Positions 46,859 to 60,854 are shown, counted from the stretch's first letter. The stretch is 64,000 nucleotides of DNA from Macrobrachium rosenbergii (GCF_040412425.1 NC_089742.1:74213625-74277624); one strand, 5' to 3'. Made by a program: numbers and translations. The notes: a model not told the origin generated them from the letters alone.

Positions 46859-47793
46859 CTATGACAGACAAAACACTCGGTAAAATCTCTAGCCTTGCTT
46901 CTGTTGCACCTCATGCGTGCCGTATGGCTGCTTTACACTCACTGGCATTACATAAAAAGTTGAAAACATTGCGGTGGGCAGCATTCTGTTCAAGTGACTT
47001 TGGAAAGAAGAGGAGCCTTTTCACTTCTGCAGTCTCTCAGCCAGAAGAGACAAATGCACCAACATTTCCACTCAACGAATCTTGAAGGTCCAATTTTTTT
47101 TTACAACAAACTAGCTTCTAAATTCTGACAAGAAATAATCCGCCGAATATGTAAAACAGGAACAACACATACACACATACATACACACACAGAGAAAGAG
47201 AGAAACAGATAGACAGACAGAGATACTTCTTACATTTTCACACAAGGAGAAGCACACATCAAAAATTTACGTGGCCCAGGAGAAATAATCATTTGATTGT
47301 TGTTCATTTGAACATCATACGTCACTGAATGCAACCAGGAAGTATCATAATACTGATGGTAGCCCAGAAATACCATTTATGACCCCTGTTTCTTAATAAG
47401 ACAGACAACCACAGAAGCACGCACACACAGTATATAAATATATCTGTGAGTAGGCCTATGTGGGTTTCAAACGGCATTTTCCTGTTACAAGGAGATTGCT
47501 CCTAAAGGAGACAGCCTTCCCATTGCTCAGAAACTCAAGGTAAAAATTAAGATTGCTGACCCACACCTCTTTTCTAGATCTCAGCTAATTTTAAATAGCT
47601 AAGAAGGGAACCGGAATCCGACCAGAAGGAGCACAGCTCATTATCTTTCTTGCTGGCTTGGTGGTTAAGGTTACTGTTGCCGTATTCTTACACCAAAAGT
47701 CATATGGGTAGAAGGAATTCACATATATAATTCTCTTTGTGTGTAAGCTATTCCCAAGGACAAGTGAAATTGAACCCAGTGACTTAAGGATAT

Positions 47794-47797
<4 letters not shown>

Positions 47798-47856
<59 letters not shown>

Positions 47857-47940
47857 ATATATATATATATGTATATATATGCATATACATCTGTATATAT
47901 GTATACATATATACAGTATATACATAATATATATACATAT
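47798..47940. repeat. (TA)n-rich microsatellite in ninjurin intron
   Basis: TA runs with GTATATA, CATATA and ACAGTATA interruptions. Confidence 0.95.
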
Positions 47941-48077
47941 ATCATGTCGGTGCGTATGTTATATACACGTGACGGACATGTATAAACAGCTGTGCTTATA
48001 TATTTGTATGTTTACCGACACCAAAATATAGTCTTAGGTCTTTGGAGGTTGTCTCATTAATTTTATTTCTGCTCTAG

Positions 48078-48080
<3 letters not shown>

Positions 48081-48170
<90 letters not shown>
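48081..48170. repeat. (TA)n microsatellite
   Basis: About 90 bp of pure TA. Confidence 0.97.
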
Positions 48171-48172
<2 letters not shown>

Positions 48173-49473
48173 CTGTGCGTGTGTGCAGTGAAAAGTTTTG
48201 GTTTTCAAGAGAAGAAAGAGGAAAGAAAAACAGGACTGTTTCCAACGTGCCCTAATTTACAGTTCGATATCCGGCCTGATCAAACCACCAGGATATGCCT
48301 GCTTGACCTTAAAATCTTGAAAACCCATGATATGCAAGATTACAGTACAATAAGCTCAGTGTCTTTTCAAGGACTACAGCTGACATTACGAGGCGTCCGC
48401 ATTTATAAAACCGCTAGGTCGCGCGCTGGAAAGCTTCCACTTGGGATAGTCGAGATTCTAGACTCAAACAAAGACGCCAGAGTTATCCCTTAGTATAGAG
48501 ACAGTCAAGCTAATCACCTTTTATTAGAATAATGCATTTCTAGCGTTCACTCTTATATACAATATCTGTCAGATGACACTCGTATCTGACTGTTCTGCTA
48601 CTAAACTAGTCCTCAAGAGCTTAGGTCTCATAGAAGGCCTGCAAACCGACCTAACAATTCTCTAATACTGTTTGTTAGATTGCCATTTTTTATGACTGAA
48701 TCCCACCAGAGAGCTAGAGAAAATACTCGTAGCTCCTCCTTGGGTTACTGTAATGTGTGTGCATGTTCAAATAAGCTGTGTACATGAGTGGATATCCAAA
48801 ATTACAAACATGTAGATGACAAGGTTAAATCAACATTGCTTGATGTAAGGTCCGTTTCACATATAAGGATTTTTCTGACACAAGAGAAACATTTTATTTT
48901 CTGAAAATATTCTAAGTCCTATAAAAATTGTACATTGTTTTCAAGACAAAAAATGATTATCATTAATCAATGACATCCCGTTATTTCCTTTCGGGCGTTT
49001 TTTTTTTAAAGAGGGGAGTTTGTTACCCTACATTCACATTCTAGTTAAAACTTATAAAAATACCTGAAAGCAAAAACTAAAACTAGTAAAATATTGCGAT
49101 TGTGAAAGCAGACAAGTGAAAACCGTGTAACGGTACCTATCTACTTAACAACACAGGTTAAATAAGCGAACATTATTCATACGGAAACGACAACGAAAGA
49201 ATTTTTGTTATTGTGATCAGAGGCTTCAACAGGTGATTTTTCCTTTCACGAATGTTTTATCATTTTAAAGTACTTTGATAATATTTTGAAGCGGTAAGTG
49301 AAAGAAAAAGACACGAGTGTTGCCGTCAATCTCAACAAGACAAAAAAAGAAGAATGTTAGCAAGGAAATACTGAATGGCGGGGAGCAGGCAGACGCCCTC
49401 CTTAGACCCAGTAATGTTGAAGTGACGCGGCAGAAAGGCTGCATCCGAACTCCCGTCTTTCTGTCTGGCTCCT
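48171..49473. other. Ninjurin intron/3' UTR; no other gene supported
   Basis: An open frame at 48179-48493 (+) encodes 104 residues without a recognised domain and begins at the edge of a TA repeat, so it is not called. The left part may be 3' UTR of the proximal ninjurin last exon. An AATAAA on the minus strand lies near 48062. Confidence 0.4.
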
Positions 49474-49674
49474 TCACTCGCCAGTGAACTGCTCCACTTG
49501 GATGTCTGATGGAGTAATTCCAAAAGCTGAGATGATGATATTGAGAACGGCTATGAGAGACACACAAATGAGATTGAAATGGTTGATGGTGAGAGCTGAG
49601 AGGCGGTAGCTCTCATCGTGCAAGTTGCAGTCGCGACACATGGTCAGAGTCAGGGACAAGGCAGCAGCTACTAG
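49474..49674 (-). CDS. Ninj: Ninjurin, alternative last exon 1 (proximal)
   Basis: Acceptor GTCGTCTTTACAACAG precedes 49674. Phase-0 codons give 66 residues: LVAAALSLTLTMCRDCNLHD, ESYRLSALTINHFNLICVSL, then IAVLNIIISAFGITPSDIQV, EQFTGE and a stop. The second helix ends LNIIISAFGI, very close to the canonical IVVVNIFITAFG. The loop carries two cysteines (CRDC) absent from the other two variants. It lies about 12.8 kb from the upstream exon. Confidence 0.85.
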   Translation of the reverse strand, partial: LVAAALSLTLTMCRDCNLHDESYRLSALTINHFNLICVSLIAVLNIIISAFGITPSDIQVEQFTGE

Positions 49675-49822
49675 CTGTTGTAAAGACGACAAAGACAAGT
49701 TTCAGTTTTATGGCCAGTGATCCCTACAATAAACAAAATCAGAGATTACAAGCTTAAGACATATCAATAATATGTGAATTCTCTGTCTCTGTTGTAACAT
49801 AGTTATTGTATATTCACCAAAT

Positions 49823-49942
<120 letters not shown>

Positions 49943-50706
49943 CAGAATTTTGTTTAAAAAGAACATTCATACAAATCAATAAAATGTATAATATATTAAT
50001 CCATTAAAATCATTAGACTTTATATTTTCATAAATAATGAAATACATTCACCTAACATAAAGCACATGAAAACGAAAAATGTTATATCTGTTAGTGAAAC
50101 TACAAACCTGACATTATGTACATAGAGCTTCCCCTCCCAATGTGCCGAATAAAGACCATAGGAGAAACCTCTGTCATCTTTAGGACTGAGCATTCGATCA
50201 GCATATTCTGTACACACAACAGCCGCCATTTAGTGACTGGGGTTGCCCAGCCTCAAAAACCCCGAGTGCCATACGTTTGCAACCAATTCATAGTCTACAA
50301 AGGGCAATGCCTTATGTTCTAGGTAATTTCCAACATTTTCTTGCTACCTCTAACATGATCCTCCCAGAGAATTGGCCAAACCTCCTTGACCTCTCTTTTT
50401 TGATGCATTGGCAACATGACCCTCGGACGGGCAGGCTGATTTCACAATCAAGAATCTCTTCTTTTGCTTTAAAAATTCGTTTACTATTAATAAAATTACA
50501 AATGATTCAGCGATAAAAGTCTGGCCACAGTGCACAGACAGACAGACAAACACTACATCAGAAGACAATGCCACAACACATGGCCTGCATCAGATTTGGA
50601 TCCACTGGTGAAAATAAGTACGATGTACACAAGTATTGAAGCATTTTCTGAAAATGCAAGCTAGCTAACTGCCCTCACCCTTCTTTCACCCATCTTACCT
50701 ATCAGC

Positions 50707-50732
50707 TAAAAAAAAAAAAAAAAAAAAAAAAA
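50707..50732. repeat. Poly(A) tract
   Basis: A run of about 25 A. It could be the tail of an old retroposed copy, but no source sequence was recognised upstream. Confidence 0.8.
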
Positions 50733-51019
50733 TTTACTTCATGTGGCATGTAATTTTTTTTCCCGAGTTAAGACAATTACAAAAGTTTAACTTCCGGTAA
50801 CTACCAGGAAGGCCTGCAAATTGTTTAGGACAGTTATATTATCATTAGATACAGTTAGCTAGCTTAAAATGTCTTGTACTCAAAAGAAAATGGGTGTGAC
50901 ATTCGACAATAATCTTTGCAGCAAAGAAAAAAAATGACCCTTTTCTGATTGCTAGAATAGTGGAGGAATCTTGGATATCCTACCACCCCGTCGCCCATCT
51001 TTGATTCAGCAAATTCTGA

Positions 51020-51296
51020 AAACGAATCGCCGAAGAAATCTCGCCACATTCCCGAACGTATTTAATAGCAGAGTATCGGAAAGCTTTCATGGCTTTCGGA
51101 TTCGGTATCATGCATCGAGTCTGGAATTGGAGTCTGCTGGGAAAAGCACTGTAAACATCTCGTACCTTGCAGTTACCTTTGACATGAATATTTCTGGTAG
51201 TGTACTGACCTTGAGGGCAAGAGTCACCGAGAGGTGAACCATCTATCTACTTGTCTGTCTATATAACTATATGTCTATATATCTACATATATACAG

Positions 51297-51346
<50 letters not shown>

Positions 51347-51595
51347 CAGTACATACGTATATATGTGTATATACGTACACACATATATGTATGCAAATAA
51401 TATATATATACATACGACCAAAAATTTTCATGTCAGAGCTAACTGCAAGGTACGAGATGTTTACAGTGCTTTTCCCAGCAGACTCCAGTTCCAGACTCGA
51501 TGCATAATACCGAATCCGAAAGCCATGAAAGCTTTCCGATACTCAGCTATTAAATACGTTCGGGAATGTGGTGAGATTTCTTTGGCGAAACACAC
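51020..51595. repeat. Long inverted repeat with microsatellite spacer
   Basis: The arms ~51025-51200 and ~51425-51592 are reverse complements. Shared blocks are GAGTATCGGAAAGCTTTCAT, GCTTTTCCCAGCAGACTCCA and GTACGAGATGTTTACAGTGC. The ~225-bp spacer is mainly TA and GTATA repeats. A single-strand fold would be a ~170-bp stem. Confidence 0.8.
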
Positions 51596-51625
51596 ACAAA
51601 CACAAACACACACACATACACTCAC

Positions 51626-51628
<3 letters not shown>

Positions 51629-51718
<90 letters not shown>
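51629..51718. repeat. (CA)n/(TA)n microsatellite
   Basis: A CA/ACTCACATA lead is followed by about 75 bp of TA. Confidence 0.95.
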
Positions 51719-51720
<2 letters not shown>

Positions 51721-51845
51721 CAAAGTTACAGCCACGAAGGAAGAGTGAAACAGTGGAGATGCTAAGTACTTTCGTCTTATTACCAAGACTTGGTCACGTA
51801 TTTACACACACACACCCACACATATGTGCGTGTGTGTGTGTGTTT

Positions 51846-51920
51846 AGACTGTAGTGCAATTGGTAGCATGCTCTCTCTCCTATCAAACCGAAGTCCCTAG
51901 GTTCGCCTCGTGCGCAGGAA
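51846..51920 (+). mobile_element. tRNA-derived SINE fragment
   Basis: TAGTGCAATTGGTAGCATGC (A-box type) and CCTAGGTTCGCCTCGTGC (degenerate B-box, GGTTCGCCTC) are spaced as in a tRNA. The anticodon arm does not pair convincingly, so it is read as a tRNA-derived repeat. Confidence 0.45.
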
Positions 51921-52099
51921 CTGACACAAGGGTACGCTTCTTTACGAAAGCATAGTGGTCTTGTTGACGTAAACTATGAACTGGATACAACAACAGTCTT
52001 CAAAATAAGGCCATGACGCTTCCTCATCCCAAAAGACTTGCTGAGAAACGAAGGGTTAACTACCTTTGCACCCCTTATGTAAAGTACACTGGCATTTTG

Positions 52100-52255
<156 letters not shown>

Positions 52256-52257
52256 AA

Positions 52258-54225
<1,968 letters not shown>

Positions 54226-54227
54226 TA

Positions 54228-54553
54228 GTTTTCTGTTAAAAAACCAATTGAGATGGCTATTTGTCTGTCCGTCCGCACTTTTTCTGTCCGCCCTCAAATC
54301 TTAAAAACTACTGAGGCTAGAGGCTGCAAATTGGTATGTTGATCATCCACCCTCTAATCATCAAGCCTACCAAATTGCAGCCCTCTAGCCTCAGCAGTTT
54401 TTATTTTATCTAATTCAAACCTAAAGCTAGCCATGATCGTGCGTCTGGCACTGCTATAGGTGCCAACAACACAGGCCACCACCGGGTCGTGGCTGAAAGT
54501 TTCATGGGCCGTGGCTGAGAGTTTCATACAGCATTATACTCTGTACAGAAAAC
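54228..54553 (+). mobile_element. Hairpin-containing non-autonomous repeat, copy 2
   Basis: Ends are AGTTTTCTGTTAAAAAAC and CTGTACAGAAAACT, forming a short inverted repeat flanked by TA on both sides (54226-54227 and 54554-54555). The inner hairpin CTGAGGCTAGAGGCTGCAAA pairs with TTTGCAGCCCTCTAGCCTCAG-type sequence at 54380-54400. Same family as 39897-40287. A MITE with TA target duplication is a reasonable reading. Confidence 0.7.
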
Positions 54554-54837
54554 TAGTTTCTTTGTGCTCCTAACACGAGGGTGCAGGAGGGTCAGCGAGC
54601 CACGCAGCAGCTGCAACTCTCTCAGCCAACAAGGGTGATATAATCACACAGTTAACATGCACAACCTTCCAAGATCGATCCTCGTTCAAAAATATCTTGG
54701 ATAAATATTCCTACGCCAGTACATCGTTTATCCTTGTACGAAGGTTATCGAAGAGGTTGCAGCAGCTCGCTAAATCACAACCAAGAATACTGTATCACAT
54801 TATCTGGAAAACAAATAAACTATCTCAAAGTGATTTT

Positions 54838-55036
54838 TGGATCTTTCCTAGATAGTAACCCCAAGGGTTTTAACCCGGTATGTATCCACCATTGCAGCGC
54901 GTTTAGTACAAGCCTGTTGGGAATTGCCGTAAAAACATAAACAAAAAACTGTAAATGTCATAAAGATAATGACCCAAGACATCCTAGATAACGACCCCCG
55001 AAAACCTTCGATCACTATCTAGGAAAGATCCTCTTT
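54838..55036. repeat. Dispersed copies of the TATCTAGGAAAGATC palindrome
   Basis: GGATCTTTCCTAGATAGTAACCCCAAGGG at 54838-54866 and CCTAGATAACGACCCCCGAA..GATCACTATCTAGGAAAGATCC at 54983-55036 are isolated members of the motif that is tandem at 60.85-61.26 kb. Confidence 0.75.
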
Positions 55037-56952
55037 TTAAAACCTAGTGAGGTAGGATATGTGTGACATCTTTGTCATCAAAATGCATGATGTGGCATGC
55101 GACTCAAACACCGTAGTTGTCGGGTTCAGTTCCTTGTACCTCAGACAAGCCTTATCATTAAAGTTCTGTATTTCCCTGACCCTTTGCTTGACATTTTAAG
55201 AATAATTTTATACCTTGTTGAAGAAGATATTCAATTTCCGGGCACCCATTATAACCTCCGTGTGCTTTCCAGCGCCACTGAAAACTGCTGCCTTGCTTGA
55301 TATGAGACGGACACTTCAGTCCAGCTCATAATCTGTCTTGGAAGGCGGGCAGGTCCTTGTATGGAGATTTCTCCCATGGTATCGTGTGTGTAGGCAGTAC
55401 GAATTGGATCATCGTCAGTGCCAATAAATTGGGGGTTGCGTGTCCTTTCGCTGTTTTGTAAATCTTAAAAAAAAAAAATCCAAGAATACGAATTCAGCAG
55501 TACTGATTGATCTAGCGTTGGGCTTAATCTTCATAAAACTCATCGAATGTAGGACCGAGGAGCATTGCCATCGTCGGGCGCCGTTTTGTTTTTTTCTCCC
55601 CATCTGATTTGGTTTGAGTTGCTATAATATTTTCCCTTTATTTTAGATCGAGAAGTGATAGAGTTTCCTTTTCTCCTCCTGGCTTGGGTAGAGAGTTTCT
55701 TTTCCCCTGCAGATAAGAACAGTGAAAGCATCTCAACACGCTCAAATTCGAGCTATTTTTCGTCTCCCATTTTAGGAGGGTGGTGCAAATTGCCATCTTC
55801 CACCCCTGGAGTTCTTCATGTCCGAGTTGAAGCGTAACACATGAATGCATGCAGGCAACTTCCCTCTTCTTTAATATCCAGGAGTCCTCAGAAACGCGGC
55901 GAGTTGCACTGCCTCTCTTTTCCAATGTGTACATCGAAGGGTGGCTAAGAATTTCGGGGTATAAAACAATTCTTTAATCATGGATACCTAAGCACTTAAG
56001 AATTCATGATGTAAATATTAAGAAACCATTTAAACAGTATATTTAAACATTCCTTGTGGTCAAGAATTTCGTAGGTCTATAGCGCTAGAGTACTGTGGCT
56101 TATATAGTTAAACGAAGAGCCACGATTTCGGTTTGCCAATTCCCTCCGTACTCATGATGCTCTTGCATTGAATAGTAGCATCTATCTTCGGTATACAATT
56201 TTTAGTGAGTCTGAGAAGGCAGGTTAATCTTTCGCCAATACTTGTTGCATCATTTCATAAAATGCGCAATTTTCGCAGAATCATGGACGATTAATTACAT
56301 TCGCCGATTTCGTGATTTTTTTGCTACATCACAGGTCAACGCACTCGTCACCTTCTATTGAGTGTTCCCGCGCTGAATTTCTTTTTTGCTGTTTGCAAAA
56401 GGCTTTTCTGCTCAGGTTTCCTGTCGCTTTGATAAATTTGTACATTCTCACGCTATGTACGTGGTTTTTGTCTACCGTTTGCGTTACTGATTTGTATGCC
56501 GAACCTGCTCTTATGCATTGCAATATCATCAGCATTGTATTTCTTCTCTTTTCCAATTGACTTTTTTTTTAATATAGCTATTCTTAAAATTAGCCTATTC
56601 ATTTTGATCATGTACTCTCACATTGAATAACATATTTGTTAAATCTACTGAATTAGAAAAAGGGGGTTGTGATGTAATATATTCTAGCATTCCTCTTCAT
56701 TTACATTTATATCTCTTGACAACTTTCGTCACTTGGCACCTCGACAACCTTTGCCTTTTTTTTTTTTTCTTTTTTCATGATAATACGTTTCCGCACGGCA
56801 GCTTGAGTCCGTGCCAATTTCGTACTCAAAATGATCCGTTTTCATGGACTAATAGTTGCTGCTTTCGATCAGTTTGGAAGCTCTTTTTGCCCCACTCACT
56901 TCCTCCTTCGTCAGATCGTCGCTCGCGTCGCCCCTCCCCAACACGTGTGTAC

Positions 56953-56955
<3 letters not shown>
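55037..56955. other. Ninjurin intron; no other gene supported
   Basis: Open frames at 55097-55300, 55638-55934 and 56312-56560 are unrecognised. A tRNA-like B-box (GGGTTCAGTTCC) lies near 55121 without a supporting fold. Confidence 0.4.

Positions 56956-57011
<56 letters not shown>
56956..57011. repeat. (CT)n microsatellite
   Basis: About 28 units. Confidence 0.97.
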
Positions 57012-57013
<2 letters not shown>

Positions 57014-57802
57014 CACGTTATGAAAACCATAGATAATACGTCTCCATTTTACTGTACTACTAAAGAATACATATGAATACTCCTGCAGCAACATATGAAA
57101 TGATCTTAAAAGACACGTGAATTAGTTCCCATACCAGTTATCACAGTGGCCCCCACAATCCTTGGTGTTTGACCTTCAACGCGTTGTACAACTGCCTGTT
57201 ACGGTGATTTGCGAGCACTACCGAATTCTCGATAAGGCTTATGACATCGTCAAGAAAAGACTGAAGGATACTTCCTGAGTCTATGGGAGTAGCTCACCAC
57301 AGCCATTAGCACCAGGAAAAGTTTGTTTTTAGTCTCTGAAAGCCTTCGATATCATGAAAACAATCAAAATAGCTCTGTTATTGCATGAAACTGTTAAGTG
57401 GCCCATTCATCTCTCTATCTCCGCCCTTCGAACACACCACGAATATGTGTTATCGTGAAGAAAGTGCCAGTCCTGATCAAATATACGCCCAGCTGAGTGA
57501 AATTGTTAAGCAGTTTGAAAAGACTAAGATTAGACATTGTTGAGGAGAAGTATTAAAACTTGTAAGCCTCGAAGAAATGTTCCCTAAAAATACACTTTCT
57601 GGTAATCGGCTAAAGAACAACGCGAAATGCCAGTGCCCATTGGAAGTTGTTGAGGTGCTTCATGAGTGGCTCAGCGGTGTTAGATCCACTGACAAATGCG
57701 TTCTCCAGACGAGTCATGAATCTGGCCATTGAATTTAGGGCCCCTGAACCCAAAGTCTGTCCAAAGACTCACCATGCTTGCAGATTTTAAAAGTATATCT
57801 TA
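57012..57802. other. No supported gene
   Basis: Unique-looking sequence between a microsatellite and the Harbinger element; nothing recognised. Confidence 0.4.
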
Positions 57803-57943
57803 GGGTGCGTACCCACCAAGCCATTCAATTCAAATAAATCAATTCAAGTCACTTCATTCAATTCATTTTGACTAAACATCGTTCCAACCACCACAATCAG
57901 CGCGTACTTCTCATTCATGAGTCATCTAGTATGAAATTTAGAG

Positions 57944-58217
57944 ATGGACGCATCTGACGTTGCAGAAATAGCAGTGTTGTTATTGCTAAAAAGGCGTAGA
58001 AGGAGGCGGAGGACACAAATGTGGGTGCATCCCATAAATTGTAGGAGAGCTGATTTTGGAGCATTTGCTCATTTGAGAGAACAACTCAGAAAAGTTTCAT
58101 GACTTCTTTAGGATCAACAACGAACAGTTTAAGATGCTGGTTGAGTTGCTTCGACCCTCCATTGACGAATTACCGTCGTGCTATTCAACCGGAAGAAAGA
58201 CTGGCCGTTTATCTAAG
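57944..58217 (+). pseudogene. Harbinger transposase N-terminal exon, frameshifted
   Basis: ATG at 57944 opens MDASDVAEIAVLLLLKRRRR, then MWVHPINCRRADFGAFAHLR. The W-x-HP-IN-x-x-R-x-x-x-G-x-F-x-x-L signature is that of HARBI1-like proteins. A frameshift near 58100 moves the reading to DFFRINNEQFKMLVELLRPS, and a second near 58160 moves it to NYRRAIQPEERLAVYLR. The exon ends at AAG|GTAAGT, a strong donor (58217/58218). The exons with the DDE triad are missing, so no active enzyme is made. Confidence 0.75.
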
Positions 58218-58324
58218 GTAAGTGAAGAATTTAAAATTATTCCCTTTATGAACTGGTCGAGCGTTTAATAATGAGCTGTAAGTGAGACAGACTTTATTTC
58301 TGATGTTTATTCTTCCAATATTGT

Positions 58325-58424
58325 TACATGATGGATACAATTAATGGTGTTAATATTCCAATTAGGTACATTATTGATGGATACAATTAATGGTGTTAAT
58401 ATTCCAATTAGGTACATATACTGA
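58325..58424. repeat. ~48-bp tandem duplication in Harbinger element
   Basis: The block GATGGATACAATTAATGGTG plus TTAATATTCCAATTAGGTAC occurs twice head to tail. Confidence 0.9.
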
Positions 58425-58472
58425 ACTGAACTACCAATAAAGGGGATTATAAAAGAAAATATTACCCTGCCA

Positions 58473-59339
58473 TTAACTACATAACGTAAAATAATAATAT
58501 AAAATGAAAATTACACAGTTTATATGGGCAATTAAAGGGTTACTTCTCAAACAACACTTTACTAGCATATGCTGATGTCGTTTCATGACCATATGCTGAT
58601 GTCGTTTCATGACAATATGCTGACGTCGTTTGATGAGCATATGGTGATGGGGTTTCATAAGCATATGGTGATGGTGTTTCTTGAGCATATGATGATGGTG
58701 TTTCTTGAGCATATGGTGATGGTGTTTCTTGAGCATATGTTGATGGTGTTTCTTGAGCATATGTTGATTGTTTAGACGGTTTTTGCAGTTAGGGTAACCG
58801 TAGAACTTTTCATTCGCTGCGAGTTTTCTACGAAAAGATTTCAATTCTAATGTCAAGCCAAGGGAGAAGACAGAAAATGACGATCTGAGTCTGATTCTGT
58901 TTCATTTCTACTAAGCTTGTTCTCGCATCTTTTGCAAACGATTTGCTCATCTACATCACTTTAGCTCACAGCGACGTTTCTTGGTGGCAGTTTTTTCTTT
59001 GCTGTAGATGATGGCTGATTAACTTTCCTCTTCATAAACATCCACATTACCTGCAGTTCCTACTGAACGCGCACTGTCAGTATCAGTGCAGCATCATCCG
59101 TATCAATGATTTCAGTATTTATTTTCAAGGGGTGGCGGTGGCTAGATGTGGCACGGGGTGCCACATAAGGTGTGAGAATACCATTGTGTCGTTATTTCCT
59201 TACTTTGACATTGGCCGAACCAGATGGATGGTATCAAGTTTATAAGGAGACGCTCACCACGTCCACAGGCTAGCTGAAGCGGTTGCTCTGTGAGGGCACT
59301 GAATGAACGAAGTACGCGTTCAATACGCGAACAAAACAC
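58473..59339 (-). pseudogene. Possible second-ORF remnant of Harbinger element (unrecognised)
   Basis: On the minus strand, open stretches 59339-59142 and 58856-58473 are separated by stops. The second has LKSFRRKLAANEKFYGYPNC and then the 24-bp repeat. Harbinger elements normally carry a Myb/SANT- or MADF-like partner gene. Neither domain can be recognised here, so the assignment rests only on position and orientation. Confidence 0.25.
58566..58775 (-). repeat. 24-bp minisatellite, about 8.5 units
   Basis: The unit on the plus strand is CATATGGTGATGGTGTTTCT plus TGAG, with CTGATGTCGTTTCATGAC variants at the left. Being a multiple of three, it stays open in several frames. On the minus strand one frame reads QETPSPYA repeated, another LKKHHHHM. 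Confidence 0.9.
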
Positions 59340-59670
59340 GTTTAATACATGTGTGATTCATGTAGAAATGAATTTACATATTTAATAGTTATTATTAAAA
59401 ATAATGAAAAATATAAATATTAGGAAATATACCTGTAGCTACATGCTAAATTATTGCCTTATTTGTATTATTGCAGTCGGATGATTGTCATTCAATGCTG
59501 AAAAAATGGAACCAAACGCATCACTGAATGTGAATGGCCAGGAATTGAGTAGAATTGGTATGAATTGAATGGCACGGTGGGAACGCTTGAGAATTAACGT
59601 GATCCATCATGGTCAGTCATGAATGGCAAATTGAATTATTGATTTGAATTGAATGGCAGGGTACGCACCC

Positions 59671-59866
59671 TTAGTCTTTACCACTGAGCTGATTCTCTGT
59701 GAAATTAGAGGATTAATTTATTTTGATTTTTGCAACGGGACCTACAGTTTATTGTGGAATCCGAACCACATTATAGCGAGAAATGAATCTCTATCACCAG
59801 AAATAAATTACTCTTATTCTTCATTGGCCGGTTTCGAACCTGCGGCCAGCAGAGTGCAAGCTTCGC
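59671..59866 (-). mobile_element. tRNA-derived SINE, copy 1 (host of Harbinger insertion)
   Basis: Shares ACCACTGAGCTGATT, AACGGGACCTACA, TTATTGTGGAATCCGA, ACATTATAGCGAGAAATGAA and TCTTCATTGGCCGG with 61600-61845. On the reverse strand the tRNA-like promoter with a B-box-like GGTTCGAAA is at the right end. It carries a ~65-bp internal deletion relative to the other copy. Its plus-strand head (AAGTATATC) lies left of the Harbinger element. Confidence 0.75.
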
Positions 59867-59955
59867 CCAACAAAGAAGCAAGAGGCTTTCCTGTGAAATT
59901 AGAAATCAATTTGATTTTTGCACTTCTTATGCATAAAATGCTTTCCTCTTCGTCC

Positions 59956-59957
<2 letters not shown>

Positions 59958-60030
<73 letters not shown>
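59958..60030. repeat. (CT)n microsatellite
   Basis: About 36 units. Confidence 0.97.
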
Positions 60031-60035
<5 letters not shown>

Positions 60036-60850
60036 CATCTCTGTTGGATGGCCAGAGTCAGGTGGTCCACAATTGGTCTCCTGCTCCCTTTCATACTTGA
60101 CCACACTGACCATCTGAGATATACAACATCTGTCGAAGTAAGGCTATGGGCCTAACAAGACTTGTACATACTGGGATGAAAGGATTCTATTTCGTCGAGG
60201 GGACTGATGTACCCCTTCAGGATTTTGCAGCTGAGCAGCACAACTGGAGCAAGCATGGTATTCATCTGTCAAGGGAATGATATTGTCTCTAGTAATGCAT
60301 ACCTTTCTCAGCTTCCTCCTAAGCACTATAAAACCTGTTTGCAATTTTCAAATATCAGAGCAATTCCTTAAACTTCTTCCTGCAAACATATATATATCAA
60401 CCCTATAACCCTATTCAAAGATAACTAATTAGAATGAAACATATGAATGACAAAAAACATGGATTTACACGTTAGCCTCACTTTACGGCTCTCTTGTAGG
60501 CTTTGGCATCTGAAGATAATAGAGGTATATATTTATTTATATATAAAGTCCCAGATGCCTCATCACTTTACATAAAAACAAATCACTCCCAAGTACAACT
60601 TTATGTACGGTGTTATGTGCACCTGTTTCCCAAAAAGCATAGAGTCGAATCCCAGAAATGGCAGAAGCGCTTATGATAATTCCCTTTGGGAGTTATTCCC
60701 AAGGTATTGCGAATCCGATACCAAGGAATATTTACGGTTTAATATTTGTGAGTATGAAAAAAGTCTCATGACAGACATCAGTACTTAGTCCTAATCTGTC
60801 TCAGCAGTCCTTAAGTAGGTTCTTAAAGAATGGGTGTCTTTTCCCGGATA
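60031..60850. other. No supported gene
   Basis: Open frames 60144-60344 and 60603-60788 are unrecognised. A possible B-box-like GAGTCGAATCCC lies at 60641 without a convincing tRNA fold. Confidence 0.4.
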
Positions 60851-60854
60851 TTAC

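Larger units (their letters stand above)
57803..59670 (+). mobile_element. PIF/Harbinger DNA transposon (degraded) with TTA target duplication
   Basis: The ends GGGTGCGTACCC at 57803 and GGGTACGCACCC ending at 59670 begin ~45-bp imperfect terminal inverted repeats (GCCATTCAATTCAAAT.AATC inside). TTA is duplicated on both sides (57800-57802 and 59671-59673), the 3-bp duplication expected for PIF/Harbinger. The plus strand carries the N-terminal exon of a Harbinger-type transposase; minus-strand frames may derive from the superfamily's second protein. Several subterminal GCCATTCAATTCAT-type repeats lie near the right end. The catalytic domain is absent, so the copy is non-autonomous. Confidence 0.85.

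Noticed and set aside
50020..50229. Fourth ninjurin last exon at 50020-50229
   Set aside because: No LNN/SAFG-type helix, no acceptor in the required phase and no similarity to the three accepted exons.
55540..55640. Fragment of the ~4.6-kb unit near GCATTGCCATCGTCGGGCGC
   Set aside because: Similarity to the unit's TGCCATCGTCGTGGCGATGC region is limited to about 40 bp and could be chance.
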